Source: an uncultured Alphaproteobacteria bacterium
GTDB lineage: Bacteria > Pseudomonadota > Alphaproteobacteria > Puniceispirillales > Marisalimonadaceae
Length of the DNA stretch: 64,000 nucleotides
Assembly: GCA_937142855.1 (NCBI GenBank)
Contig: CAKZQZ010000121.1
Coordinates: 1-64,000 of the forward strand
Reading direction: 5' to 3'
Shown here: piece by piece, positions 43,452 through 53,362 of the stretch
Layout: the number at the start of each line of letters is the position of its first letter
Numbering within the stretch: the stretch's first letter is position 1
Made by a program: the position numbers and the translations under genes
Notes under the pieces: model-generated
What the model was told of the DNA's origin: nothing
The model's input: the letters and a program-made list of their open reading frames with translations, nothing else
The model's database searches: none

Positions 43452-43898
43452 TTATTGTTTTGTATCCTCAATTTCTTCATTCTCATCTTCGTCATTTAGA
43501 TCATCATCATCAATAAAAGAAACATTGTCATCAATATCTATTTCTTCAGAATCATCATCTTGATCATTCTTACCAATTTCAATTAAAGGATCATCATCAC
43601 TTACAACCTCATCATCAGATTCAATTTCGATTTCATCGATATCTGAAATATCCTCCGAAATTTTAGAGGTATCTTCCACTACAGCTTTTGTTGATAAACT
43701 TTTGCCTTTGCGGGATCTTAAATATGCATCCGGGTCAAATTCAGCTCCACAAGAAGGACAAATTATTGGAGAATTTTTAAAATCATAATACTTTGTTCCA
43801 CAAGATGGACAAATTCTCTTTTTACCCCATTCCGGTTTTGCCATATTTTTCTCCTTAATTAATAAACCCAATAATGGGATTAGACTTAAAACAAACAA
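43452..43898 (-). CDS. TIGR02300-type zinc-ribbon protein with acidic low-complexity tail
   Basis: MAKPEWGKKRICPSCGTKYYDFKNSPIICPSCGAEFDPD; C-terminus rich in D/E; likely start 43844. Confidence 0.88.
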   Translation of the reverse strand: MFVLSLIPLLGLLIKEKNMAKPEWGKKRICPSCGTKYYDFKNSPIICPSCGAEFDPDAYLRSRKGKSLSTKAVVEDTSKISEDISDIDEIEIESDDEVVSDDDPLIEIGKNDQDDDSEEIDIDDNVSFIDDDDLNDEDENEEIEDTKQ

Positions 43899-43985
43899 TC
43901 TGTCAAAAGTTTTTTTAAAATTATGTTAACTTTTTGTAAATAAAATATATATATATTCCTTATTTAATTATGAGCTGCCTTATAA

Positions 43986-45317
43986 ATGTATTCAATATCA
44001 TCTGAAAATACTCCAAAATTAAGCGGTGAAATTTTAGTGCCAGGAGATAAATCTATTTCCCACAGAGCGCTTATCTTAGGCTCAATGGTGAATGGACGAA
44101 TAGAAATCAAAAATTTATTAGAAAGTGAAGACGTAATAGCTACAGCTAATGCGCTCAAAACTCTTGGGGTTACAATTAAAAAGTTTAAAAACAAATGGGA
44201 AATTTGTGGTCAAGGAATAGGTAGTTTCTCTGGATCCAATTACTTACTTAATATGGGAAATTCTGGTACTGCAGCCAGGTTGTTAATGGGAGTTGTTGCT
44301 GGCTCTGATGTTGAAGCCACTTTTACAGGCGATGAATCATTATCCAAAAGGCCTATGAGAAGGGTAATTTTACCATTATTAAAGACTGGCGCAATGTTCA
44401 AAGAGCCTGATAAAGACACTCTTCCTATTACCTTAAGAGGTAATAAAATACCTTTACCTTTAACCTATCAAAGCCCTGTATCGTCTGCTCAAATAAAATC
44501 TTGTATTTTACTATCAGGATTATCTTCATTAGGAAAAACAACAGTTATAGAACCATCTTTATCACGAGATCATACGGAACGGATGTTAAAGTTTCTAGGA
44601 GCTAACGTAGAAACAACTCAGTTGCAGGATATGTCATGGAAGATTTCTGTTCAAGGATTGCCAGAACTTAAGCCGTTAAACATAAATGTCCCATCTGATC
44701 CTTCTAGTGCAGCTTTTCCAATTGTATCAGCTATAATCACTCCAAATAGTAAAATAAAAGTTAAAAATATTTGTGTTAACAAGTTGCGAATGGGGTTATT
44801 TGAAACTCTAGTTGAAATGGGCGCAAATATTGAGGTATCAAATAAACGAGAAATAAATGGAGAATTGATTGCTGATATTTCTTCAAGTTCAAGTGATTTA
44901 AAAGGTGTTAAGGTTCCAAAATCAAGAGTTCCATCTATGATTGATGAATTCCCTATTCTATCAATAGCAGCAGCTAAGGCCTCAGGCAATACAGTAATGG
45001 AAGGTGTTGAAGAACTCCGATATAAAGAAACGGATAGGATAAAGGCTATATGTGACGGCTTACAAAAGTCTGGTGTGGAAACGATTGATGATAAAGATAC
45101 AATGGTTGTAAAAGGTATGGGGAGCAATAAATTTATAGAAGGAGGTGTGGAAATACATTCAAAACTGGATCATAGAATAGCCATGTCATTTTTATCACTT
45201 GGTTTAACCTCAAAAAAACCAATAATTGTGAATGATACAGAAACGATAAACTCTTCATTTCCTAATTTTTTAGGTGTAATGAATGAATTGGGTGCAAGAT
45301 TAAAATATGTTAATTAG
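43986..45317 (+). CDS. aroA: 3-phosphoshikimate 1-carboxyvinyltransferase
   Basis: VPGDKSISHRALILGSM, LNMGNSGTAARLLMGV, LSKRPMRRVILPL, ELRYKETDRI. Confidence 0.98.
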   Translation: MYSISSENTPKLSGEILVPGDKSISHRALILGSMVNGRIEIKNLLESEDVIATANALKTLGVTIKKFKNKWEICGQGIGSFSGSNYLLNMGNSGTAARLLMGVVAGSDVEATFTGDESLSKRPMRRVILPLLKTGAMFKEPDKDTLPITLRGNKIPLPLTYQSPVSSAQIKSCILLSGLSSLGKTTVIEPSLSRDHTERMLKFLGANVETTQLQDMSWKISVQGLPELKPLNINVPSDPSSAAFPIVSAIITPNSKIKVKNICVNKLRMGLFETLVEMGANIEVSNKREINGELIADISSSSSDLKGVKVPKSRVPSMIDEFPILSIAAAKASGNTVMEGVEELRYKETDRIKAICDGLQKSGVETIDDKDTMVVKGMGSNKFIEGGVEIHSKLDHRIAMSFLSLGLTSKKPIIVNDTETINSSFPNFLGVMNELGARLKYVN

Positions 45318-45337
45318 TAAAAAGTATAATTTTCATT

Positions 45338-46003
45338 ATGATTGAGATTGCCATAGATGGAACATCCGCTTCTGGCAAAGGGACCTTAGCCAAAAAATTA
45401 TCTGAAAAATACTCTATTCCACATTTAGACACTGGATTAATGTATAGAAAGGTAGCTAGCGAGATCCTAAAAGATAAAGGGAATAATCTTAAAAATATTT
45501 TAGAATTAAGTTGTAAAATAGCCAGAACATTAAATTTTGAAAACTTACAAAACAAAGAGTTAAGAACTGAAGACACTGCTAAAATTGCTTCTGAAATAGC
45601 TGTTTTTCCTTCGTTAAGAGAAATACTTAATCTCAAACAATTAGAGTTTGTTAATAAAAGTAATGAACAGTTTGGTGGATGTGTTCTTGATGGAAGAGAT
45701 ATTGGAACAAAAATTCTTCCCAATGCAAGCTTTAAGTTTTTTATTGACGCATCTATTGAAATACGGGCTAAAAGAAGGCTATTAGAAAAAAATATAACTT
45801 TCTTGCATGAAAATGATGAAAAGTGTATGTTGCAAAACTTAATAAAAAATATGGTTGAAAGAGATAACATTGATAAAAGCAGACCTGAAGCCCCTATGGT
45901 AGCCGCAAAAGACGCTTATATCATTGATACTACTGCAATTAATGCAGATGAATTATTATCAATAGCAACTAACATAATCGAAGGAAATTTAACAAAAAAC
46001 TAA
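45338..46003 (+). CDS. cmk: (d)CMP kinase
   Basis: IAIDGTSASGKGTLAKKLSEKYSIPHLDTGLMYR, GCVLDGRDIGTKILPNA. Confidence 0.97.
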   Translation: MIEIAIDGTSASGKGTLAKKLSEKYSIPHLDTGLMYRKVASEILKDKGNNLKNILELSCKIARTLNFENLQNKELRTEDTAKIASEIAVFPSLREILNLKQLEFVNKSNEQFGGCVLDGRDIGTKILPNASFKFFIDASIEIRAKRRLLEKNITFLHENDEKCMLQNLIKNMVERDNIDKSRPEAPMVAAKDAYIIDTTAINADELLSIATNIIEGNLTKN

Positions 46004-46074
46004 AAAAAATGGGATTTTTTAGTTTAATTTTAACATATAACCCGCTGAAAATTTTTTAAAATTAATTATAATTT

Positions 46075-46127
46075 GTAGAAATTTCTACTTTTCCATAATT
46101 ATAAACTAGCGCAAGCAAATTTTGCTT
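46075..46127 (+). promoter_or_regulatory. two inverted repeats in the rpsA leader
   Basis: GTAGAAATTTCTAC (46075-46088, perfect palindrome) and AAGCAAA-T-TTTGCTT (46113-46127), just upstream of the rpsA start. Confidence 0.45.
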
Positions 46128-46148
46128 AAAGATACATAGGAGATAATA

Positions 46149-47861
46149 TTGTCACAAGCTGATATAACAAACACCCAACCAAAAGAGAGTTTCGCAGAAT
46201 TATTAGATCAAAGCTTTCAGGAAATGACAAGCATTGAAGGTTCTGTAGTAACAGGAACAGTTCTATCTATAGAAAAAGATATGATCTTAATTGATGTTGG
46301 GCTTAAGTCAGAGGGACGAGTTCCTATTAGAGAATTTGGAAATGATGAAGATGAAATAAAGATTAAAGCTGGTGACAATGTTGAAGTGTTTATTGAAAGA
46401 TTAGAAGATGCTAATGGACAAGCAATTCTTAGCAGAGAGAAAGCTAGAAGAGAAGAATCTTGGGTTAATTTAGAAAAAGCACTTGAAAAACAACAAAGAG
46501 TAAATGGCGTTATATTTGGAAAAGTTAAAGGTGGATTTACAGTTGATCTTGAAGGTGCAACTGCTTTCCTGCCAGGAAGTCAAGTGGATATTCGACCCAT
46601 TAAAGATTTAAGTGTGCTAATGGGAACACCTCAACCATTTCAAATATTAAAAATGGATAGAAGGAGAGGTAACATTGTAGTCTCCAGAAGGGCTGTTTTG
46701 GAAGATAGCAGAGCTGAAGCCAGAACTGAACTAGTTGCAAATCTTGAAGAAGGACAAGTCTTACAAGGCGTAATTAAAAACATAACAGATTACGGTGCCT
46801 TTGTGGATTTAGGTGGTGTTGATGGATTGTTGCATGTAACAGACATATCTTGGAAAAGGATTAATCATCCTTCTGAAGCCTTGCAGATAGGTGAGTCAGT
46901 ACAAGTAAAAGTTATTAAATTTAATGACGAAACACAAAGAATATCTCTAGGTATTAAACAGTTGACAGAAGATCCATGGTTAAAGGTATTTGAAAGATTT
47001 CCAATAGGATCCAAAATGTCAGGGGTAGTTACTAACATTACTGATTATGGTTCTTTTGTTGAATTAGAGGATGGTATAGAGGGTCTTGTTCATGTGTCTG
47101 AAATGAGCTGGACCAAGAAAAATGTCCATCCTGGAAAAATTGTCTCTACATCAGAAAAAGTAGAAGTTATGATTTTAGAAATTGATGTTCAAAAAAGAAG
47201 AATATCACTTGGAATTAAGCAATGCATAGACAACCCATGGGAAAAATATAAAACAGAAAATAAAATTGGTGATACTATAGAAGGTGAAATTAGGAACATA
47301 ACTGAATTCGGTTTATTTGTTGCTTTATCAGAAGATATTGATGGATTGGTCCATTTATCCGACATAAGTTGGGATGGTAATGGTGATGAACTAATCAAGG
47401 ATTTCACAAAAGGTACAAGCGTAAAAGCTAAAATTTTAGATATTGATATTGAAAAAGAAAGAATATCACTTGGAATTAAGCAATTAACAGAAGATTTAAC
47501 TTCAACAGAGTTAGGTAATCTCTCTAAAGGTTCAATTGTTACTTGTACCGTGTCTGTCATTTCAGATAAAGGTTTGGATGTCAGTGTAGGTGATAACATT
47601 AGTGGCTTTATCAAGAGAAATGACTTAGCACGCGAAAGGTCTGACCAAAAGACTGAAAGATTTGGCGTTGGAGATAAAATAGATGCCATGGTTACAAATA
47701 TCGATAAAAAATTAAGAAAAGTGTCTCTTTCCATAAAAGCCAAAGAAATTGAAGAAGAAAAGAAGGTTATGGAAGAATATGGGTCTTCTGATAGTGGTGC
47801 AAGCTTAGGTGATATTTTAGGAGCAGCACTTGCAAAAAAAGATGAAGATTCTTCTTCATAA
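46149..47861 (+). CDS. rpsA: 30S ribosomal protein S1
   Basis: Repeated S1 domains (GVIKNITDYGAFVDLGGVDGLLHVTDISWKRI, GVVTNITDYGSFVELEDGIEGLVHVSEMSW); TTG start. Confidence 0.97.
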   Translation: MSQADITNTQPKESFAELLDQSFQEMTSIEGSVVTGTVLSIEKDMILIDVGLKSEGRVPIREFGNDEDEIKIKAGDNVEVFIERLEDANGQAILSREKARREESWVNLEKALEKQQRVNGVIFGKVKGGFTVDLEGATAFLPGSQVDIRPIKDLSVLMGTPQPFQILKMDRRRGNIVVSRRAVLEDSRAEARTELVANLEEGQVLQGVIKNITDYGAFVDLGGVDGLLHVTDISWKRINHPSEALQIGESVQVKVIKFNDETQRISLGIKQLTEDPWLKVFERFPIGSKMSGVVTNITDYGSFVELEDGIEGLVHVSEMSWTKKNVHPGKIVSTSEKVEVMILEIDVQKRRISLGIKQCIDNPWEKYKTENKIGDTIEGEIRNITEFGLFVALSEDIDGLVHLSDISWDGNGDELIKDFTKGTSVKAKILDIDIEKERISLGIKQLTEDLTSTELGNLSKGSIVTCTVSVISDKGLDVSVGDNISGFIKRNDLARERSDQKTERFGVGDKIDAMVTNIDKKLRKVSLSIKAKEIEEEKKVMEEYGSSDSGASLGDILGAALAKKDEDSSS

Positions 47862-47875
47862 TCTAGGAGGTACAA

Positions 47876-48163
47876 TTGAATAAGTCAGACCTGATATTAA
47901 AAATTTTAGAATCTGAACCAACTCTCTATAAAAAAGATGCTACTAAAATAGTCGATGTTTTTTTTGATACTATAAGCAAAGCTATCTCTAATGGTGAACG
48001 TGTTGAACTACGTGGTTTTGGTGTTTTTGATGTAAAACAAAGACAAGCAAGGATAGCTAGAAACCCCAAAAATGGAGAGGCAGTAGCTGTTCCTGCTAAA
48101 AAAGTTCCATTTTTTAGGATGGGAAAAAATATGAAAGACCGAATTAATAAAACAAATTCATAA
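47876..48163 (+). CDS. ihfB: integration host factor subunit beta
   Basis: MNKSDLILKIL...GERVELRGFGVFDVKQRQARIARNPKNGEAVAVPAKKVPFFRMGK; TTG start after AGGAGG. Confidence 0.93.
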   Translation: MNKSDLILKILESEPTLYKKDATKIVDVFFDTISKAISNGERVELRGFGVFDVKQRQARIARNPKNGEAVAVPAKKVPFFRMGKNMKDRINKTNS

Positions 48164-48171
48164 TTCTTTCT

Positions 48172-48837
48172 ATGTCTAATTTTAAATCTATGACAAATTC
48201 GTTTGAAATAAAGATATGTGGAATTAATGATAAAAGCTCAATGGTAGAAGCAGTTAATTCTGAAGCCGATTATATCGGCTTTGTCTTTTACAATAACTCA
48301 CCGAGAAACTTAACATTGTCTCTTGCAAAATCCTTAGTTGCTTTTAGAAATAAAAGGTCAAAAATAGTTGCTTTGACCGTTAATGCAAAAGATGAATTCA
48401 TATCTGAAATAAAAGAGAATATATCGCCTGACTACTTTCAGTTGCATGGAGATGAACCCCCTGAAAGGTGTAAAGACGTTAAATTAAAATTTCAAACTTC
48501 AGTCATTAAAGGTTTAGGAATTAAAGATCAAAATGATCTAACAAAAAATACAAAAAGATACGAAAATATATGCGATATCCTGATATTAGATGCTCCATCT
48601 AGTAATTTACCTGGTGGAAACGGAAAAAAATTTGATTGGAATCTTTTAAAAGGTTATAGTTCTAAAACTAAATGGATGCTTGCTGGCGGATTGAACGTTT
48701 ATAACGTAAATGATGCGATCAAATATACGAATGCTCCAGCAATAGATGTTTCGTCCGGAGTAGAAATATCTAAGGGAGTTAAAGACCCAAAATTAATTCG
48801 AAATTTTATATTAAAATGTAGAAACTTTAATGGATAG
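48172..48837 (+). CDS. trpF: phosphoribosylanthranilate isomerase
   Basis: EIKICGINDKSSM, YIGFVFYNNSPRNL, FQLHGDEPPE, IDVSSGVEISKGVKDP. Confidence 0.96.
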   Translation: MSNFKSMTNSFEIKICGINDKSSMVEAVNSEADYIGFVFYNNSPRNLTLSLAKSLVAFRNKRSKIVALTVNAKDEFISEIKENISPDYFQLHGDEPPERCKDVKLKFQTSVIKGLGIKDQNDLTKNTKRYENICDILILDAPSSNLPGGNGKKFDWNLLKGYSSKTKWMLAGGLNVYNVNDAIKYTNAPAIDVSSGVEISKGVKDPKLIRNFILKCRNFNG

Positions 48838-48840
48838 TTT

Positions 48841-50079
48841 ATGTCAGAAATAAATTTTAATAGTTTAAAAACAGGCCCTGACGCTAATGGCAAATTTGGT
48901 ATTCATGGTGGTCGGTTTGTTGCAGAAACTTTAATGCCTCTTATATTGGATGTTGAAAGCTCATACGAAAAAGCTATTAAGGATGATGCATTTATTAATG
49001 AATTAGAAAAGTACAGAAGAGATTATATAGGTAGACCTAGCCCATTATATTTAGCAGAAAGGCTAACTGAGCATTTTGGTGGAGCAAAAATTTATTTAAA
49101 AAGAGATGAGTTAAATCATACAGGTGCACACAAAATAAACAATGTCTTAGGTCAAATTTTATTGGCAAAAAGAATGGGCAAAAATAAAATAATTGCTGAA
49201 ACAGGTGCTGGCCAACATGGAGTTGCTACGGCTACTGCTTGTGCCCTATTTGGATTTGAGTGTGAAGTATTTATGGGTGCTTTGGATATAGAAAGACAAA
49301 AGCCAAATGTTCAAAGAATGCAATTATTGGGCGCAAAAATCTACCCCGTAACATCTGGAACAGGAACATTAAAAGACGCTATGAATGATGCGCTAAGATA
49401 TTGGGTGTCAAATGCAAACACTCACTTCTATATTATTGGTACTGCAGCAGGCCCGCACCCATACCCTAAAATGGTTAGAGACTTCCAATCCGTTATAGGC
49501 GAAGAAGCCAGAAAACAAATTCTAGAAAAAGAAAATCGTTTACCTAACGCCTTAGTCGCTTGTATAGGAGGTGGGTCAAACGCATTAGGATTGTTTCACC
49601 CTTTTCTTGATGATAAAGAAGTTGAAATTTTTGGCGTAGAAGCTGCTGGTAAAGGTATAGGAACAAAATTACATGCCGCTTCACTATCTGCTGGATCTCC
49701 TGGAATTTTACATGGCAATAGAACATATTTACTACAGGATAATGACGGCCAAATTATTGATGCACATTCAATTTCTGCTGGCCTTGATTACCCGGGCATT
49801 GGACCGGAACATTCTTGGTTGTATGACATAGGAAGAATTAAATATCTTTCAACAACCGACGAAGAAAGTTTGGCTGCGTTCGAACTTTGTAGTAGGTTAG
49901 AAGGAATTATTCCTGCCCTAGAACCTGCTCACGCATTACATATTACAGGCAAACTTGCCGCAGACAGAAAAGATCAAATAATAATTATGAATATGTGTGG
50001 CAGAGGAGATAAAGATCTTTCCTCAGTTTTACCATTAATTAACGAAAAAAAGTTAAAAAATGAACAGAATAAAAAATAA
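48841..50079 (+). CDS. trpB: tryptophan synthase beta subunit
   Basis: [58 protein letters not shown]. Confidence 0.99.
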   Translation: MSEINFNSLKTGPDANGKFGIHGGRFVAETLMPLILDVESSYEKAIKDDAFINELEKYRRDYIGRPSPLYLAERLTEHFGGAKIYLKRDELNHTGAHKINNVLGQILLAKRMGKNKIIAETGAGQHGVATATACALFGFECEVFMGALDIERQKPNVQRMQLLGAKIYPVTSGTGTLKDAMNDALRYWVSNANTHFYIIGTAAGPHPYPKMVRDFQSVIGEEARKQILEKENRLPNALVACIGGGSNALGLFHPFLDDKEVEIFGVEAAGKGIGTKLHAASLSAGSPGILHGNRTYLLQDNDGQIIDAHSISAGLDYPGIGPEHSWLYDIGRIKYLSTTDEESLAAFELCSRLEGIIPALEPAHALHITGKLAADRKDQIIIMNMCGRGDKDLSSVLPLINEKKLKNEQNKK

Positions 50080-50878
50080 ATTTGATCAACTAAAGAATTC
50101 AAATAAAAAAGCACTTGGAATTTTTCTAACAGCTGGTGATCCCGATTTTGAAACTTCACTAAATATAATAGAAAAATTGCCTGACAAAGGGGTAGATTTT
50201 ATAGAAATTGGTATGCCTTTTTCTGATCCCATGGCAGATGGTCCATCTATACAACTATCTAGTCAAAGAGCTCTAAAATCAGGTATGAATATAAAAAAAT
50301 GTTTTATGCTTGTAGAAAATTTTAGAAAAAAAAATTCAGATATACCTATTATTCTTATGGGTTACTTTAATCCTATTTATATTTTTGGTAAGACTAAATT
50401 TATCGATCAATGTAAGAAAAGTGGAGTTGATGGTTTAATAATTGTAGATTTACCTCCAGAAGAAGATGAAGAGCTATATATAGAAGCTGAAAACAAAAAG
50501 CTTAGTTGTATTAGATTAGTGACACCCACAACGCACAATACAAGATTAGCCAAAATTTTATCAAACGCTACAGGCTTCATTTATTATGTTTCTATTACTG
50601 GTATTACAGGAACCCAATCTCCTGAGACAGGCCATGTATCTAGTAACATTAAAAATGTTAAATCATTTAGTGATCTTCCAATTGTAGTCGGTTTTGGAAT
50701 AAGATCTCCAAATCAAGCTTTATCAATGGCACAAATATCTGATGGTGTTGTCATTGGTTCTGCGGTCGTTGATTTAATCAAAGAATCCTTGGACGAAAAC
50801 GGAAACAGCACTGAAATTACAGCCAATTCTTGTTTAGATTTTATTCATGAAGTATCAAAAGAAATGAAACATAATTAG
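50060..50878 (+). CDS. trpA: tryptophan synthase alpha subunit
   Basis: [49 protein letters not shown]; overlaps the trpB 3' end by 20 nt. Confidence 0.98.
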   Translation: MNRIKNKFDQLKNSNKKALGIFLTAGDPDFETSLNIIEKLPDKGVDFIEIGMPFSDPMADGPSIQLSSQRALKSGMNIKKCFMLVENFRKKNSDIPIILMGYFNPIYIFGKTKFIDQCKKSGVDGLIIVDLPPEEDEELYIEAENKKLSCIRLVTPTTHNTRLAKILSNATGFIYYVSITGITGTQSPETGHVSSNIKNVKSFSDLPIVVGFGIRSPNQALSMAQISDGVVIGSAVVDLIKESLDENGNSTEITANSCLDFIHEVSKEMKHN

Positions 50879-50920
50879 GCCTTATTCTTTAATTATTTAT
50901 GTAAAAGAAGGAATTTTAGA

Positions 50921-51775
50921 TTGAATTGGATCAAAGAAACTGTACTCCCTAAATTCAAAGCATTTGTAAAGACAAAAGAGCCAGAAAAAGTTTTATGGAT
51001 AAAATGTAAATCCTGCTCTCAAATGATTTTTCATAAAGAGTTTTATGAAAGCTTCAATGTTTGTAAAGCTTGTGATTTTCATGACCATTTATCAGCGAAA
51101 GAAAGAATAAACTTTATTTTTGATAAAAATTCTGTTGAAGAAGTAATATTACCTAAAGTCAAATCAGACCCACTAGATTTTAAAGATAAAAAAAAATATT
51201 CAGACAGACTAAAAGAAGCGCAAAATAAAACTAGTTTAGATGATGCTTTAGTTGTTAGTTATGGATTGATAAATGGGCAACCAGCAATTTTAGCATGTTT
51301 TGATTTTTCCTTTATGGCAGGGTCAATGGGAAGATATGTTGGAGATGGTTTAATTTTAGCTTCTAAAGAAGCCATTAAAAGAAAATGTTCATTAATAGTA
51401 GTACCTTCTTCAGGTGGTGCTAGAATGCAAGAGGGTATTTTTTCTTTAATGCAAATGCCTAGAAGCACCATTGCCATAAACAATGTTAAAAAAGCTAAGC
51501 TACCTTACATTGTATTACTTGCCAACCCAACCACAGGAGGGGTTACAGCTAGCTTTGCAATGCTTGGAGATGTTCATATTGCTGAACCAGGAGCAATTAT
51601 TGGCTTTGCTGGTAGACGAGTAATTGAAGAAACTGTCAAAGAGAAACTTCCGGATGATTTCCAAACAGCTGAATATTTAAAATCACACGGGATGGTAGAT
51701 ATTGTTATTCCAAGATCTGAACAGAAATTAAAAATATCAAATTTATTAAGGTCTTTAACTCACTCTAGTAATTAA
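50921..51775 (+). CDS. accD: acetyl-CoA carboxylase carboxyltransferase subunit beta
   Basis: N-terminal zinc ribbon CKSCSQM...CKACDFH; SSGGARMQEGIFSLMQMP; GFAGRRVIEETVKEKLPDDFQTAEYLKSHGMVD; TTG start. Confidence 0.97.
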   Translation: MNWIKETVLPKFKAFVKTKEPEKVLWIKCKSCSQMIFHKEFYESFNVCKACDFHDHLSAKERINFIFDKNSVEEVILPKVKSDPLDFKDKKKYSDRLKEAQNKTSLDDALVVSYGLINGQPAILACFDFSFMAGSMGRYVGDGLILASKEAIKRKCSLIVVPSSGGARMQEGIFSLMQMPRSTIAINNVKKAKLPYIVLLANPTTGGVTASFAMLGDVHIAEPGAIIGFAGRRVIEETVKEKLPDDFQTAEYLKSHGMVDIVIPRSEQKLKISNLLRSLTHSSN

Positions 51776-51801
51776 TTTTTAATATTTTTTTTCATAAAGT
51801 T

Positions 51802-53034
51802 ATGGTTTTAAAAAAAAAATTATCAAAGACTTTAGAAAGAATGTTTTCTTTACATCCTAAGTTAATTGATTTTGATCTTTCTAGATTAAAATTTTTAATG
51901 AATAAATTTGGTAACCCTGAAAATCAATTAAAAAACGTTATACATATTGCTGGCACTAATGGTAAAGGATCGACAGCATCTTTTCTTAAAGAAATTTTAG
52001 AAGCTCACGAACTAACAGTCAACGTCTACACTTCTCCACACTTGATAAATTTTAATGAAAGAATACGAATAAGAAATAAATTAATTTCTGATGAATTATT
52101 AATTAATATTTTAGAAAATATTGAACTTGAAAATAAGAATAAACCCATAACTTTTTTTGAAATAACAACTGCTGCTGCATTAATTGCCTTTCAAAAATAT
52201 AAGAGTGATTTCAATATAATTGAAACTGGTTTAGGTGGCAGATTAGATGCTACCAATATAATTGATAAAAAAAGGCTTTGCATTATTACTAAGATTGGTT
52301 TCGATCATACAGAGTTTCTTGGTAAAAAAATTAAACAAATAGCATTCGAAAAATCTGGTATTCTTAGAGAAAACGTACCTGTAATTATAGCAAAACAAAA
52401 ATATAAAAATGCCCTGGAAACAATACTCGATTCAGCTTCAAAAATTAATGCTAAGGTGATTAATATTGATAATATTTCTGCAAGTACAAAAATTGGATTA
52501 AATGGAAATCATCAATATGAGAACGCTACATCTGCTTATACTGCTGCAAAAGAATTATTACCATCTATAAGCTCCTTAAAAACTCAAGAGGCTTTTAAAA
52601 AAGTATCATGGCATGGTAGAATAGAAAAAGTAGAACGAGGTAAAATTGTTAAGGATAGGAAAAATCTAACAATTTTGGATGGTTCACATAATCAAGACGG
52701 TGCTTACGTTCTAAATCAATACTTGAATCAAACACCCTTATTAAAATGGAATTTAATTATTGGTATGTTAAATAACAGAGATATAGAGGCTTTTATAAAT
52801 ATATTTAAGCAGCACTTAAACAGAGCTTATGCTATAGCCATACCGAACATTGATAATTCTCATAAACCGAACGACATATCATTAAAATTAAATGCGCTAG
52901 GTATAGAAACACATCCTATGAAAAATTTAGAAGAAGCATTGAGATACTCAGATAAGAAAATGCCCCTTCTAATCACCGGGTCTTTATATCTAGCTGGACA
53001 TGTTTTGAAATTTAATAATACTCAAATAGTTTAA
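51802..53034 (+). CDS. folC: folylpolyglutamate/dihydrofolate synthase
   Basis: VIHIAGTNGKGSTASFLKEIL, YTSPHLINFNERIRI, ETGLGGRLDATNI. Confidence 0.95.
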   Translation: MVLKKKLSKTLERMFSLHPKLIDFDLSRLKFLMNKFGNPENQLKNVIHIAGTNGKGSTASFLKEILEAHELTVNVYTSPHLINFNERIRIRNKLISDELLINILENIELENKNKPITFFEITTAAALIAFQKYKSDFNIIETGLGGRLDATNIIDKKRLCIITKIGFDHTEFLGKKIKQIAFEKSGILRENVPVIIAKQKYKNALETILDSASKINAKVINIDNISASTKIGLNGNHQYENATSAYTAAKELLPSISSLKTQEAFKKVSWHGRIEKVERGKIVKDRKNLTILDGSHNQDGAYVLNQYLNQTPLLKWNLIIGMLNNRDIEAFINIFKQHLNRAYAIAIPNIDNSHKPNDISLKLNALGIETHPMKNLEEALRYSDKKMPLLITGSLYLAGHVLKFNNTQIV

Positions 53035-53351
53035 ATTGTCTCTTTTATCCATGTCTCAAGTGCAGATTTAGGTAGTGCACCCATTTTTTCAGATATTTTT
53101 TGTCCATCTTTAAAAATCATTAGTGCTGGAATACTTCTTATACTATAATTTTGAGAAATTGATGGATTTTCATCAACATTAATTTTGACTATTTTTAATT
53201 TACTAGCCATTTCATCTGACAACTCTTCAAGTGAAGGAGCAATGGCTTTACAAGGACCACACCATTCAGCCCAAAAATCAACTAACACAGGTTCTTTTGA
53301 ATCTAAAACATCTGCTTTAAAATTTTGATCATTTGTTTTATTCGTTGCCAT
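53031..53351 (-). CDS. trxA: thioredoxin
   Basis: VLVDFWAEWCGPCKAIAPSLEEL, SIRSIPALMIFKDG. Confidence 0.97.
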   Translation of the reverse strand: MATNKTNDQNFKADVLDSKEPVLVDFWAEWCGPCKAIAPSLEELSDEMASKLKIVKINVDENPSISQNYSIRSIPALMIFKDGQKISEKMGALPKSALETWIKETI

Positions 53352-53362
53352 CCATTTATCTC

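Noticed and set aside
43348-43563. 71-aa plus-strand ORF over the tRNA-Ala region (GGAKGARTPDLYTASVALSQLSYSPN)
   Set aside because: Translation of the antisense of tRNA-Ala and of the TIGR02300 acidic tail; a well-known spurious annotation type.
44651-45127. 158-aa minus-strand ORF opposite aroA
   Set aside because: Antisense to conserved aroA, no recognisable domain.
45310-45870. 186-aa minus-strand ORF opposite cmk
   Set aside because: Antisense to conserved cmk; composition typical of a shadow frame.
47189-47875. 228-aa ORF on the minus strand opposite rpsA
   Set aside because: Shadow ORF: Ser/Leu/Ile-rich translation, fully antisense to a clear S1 coding sequence.
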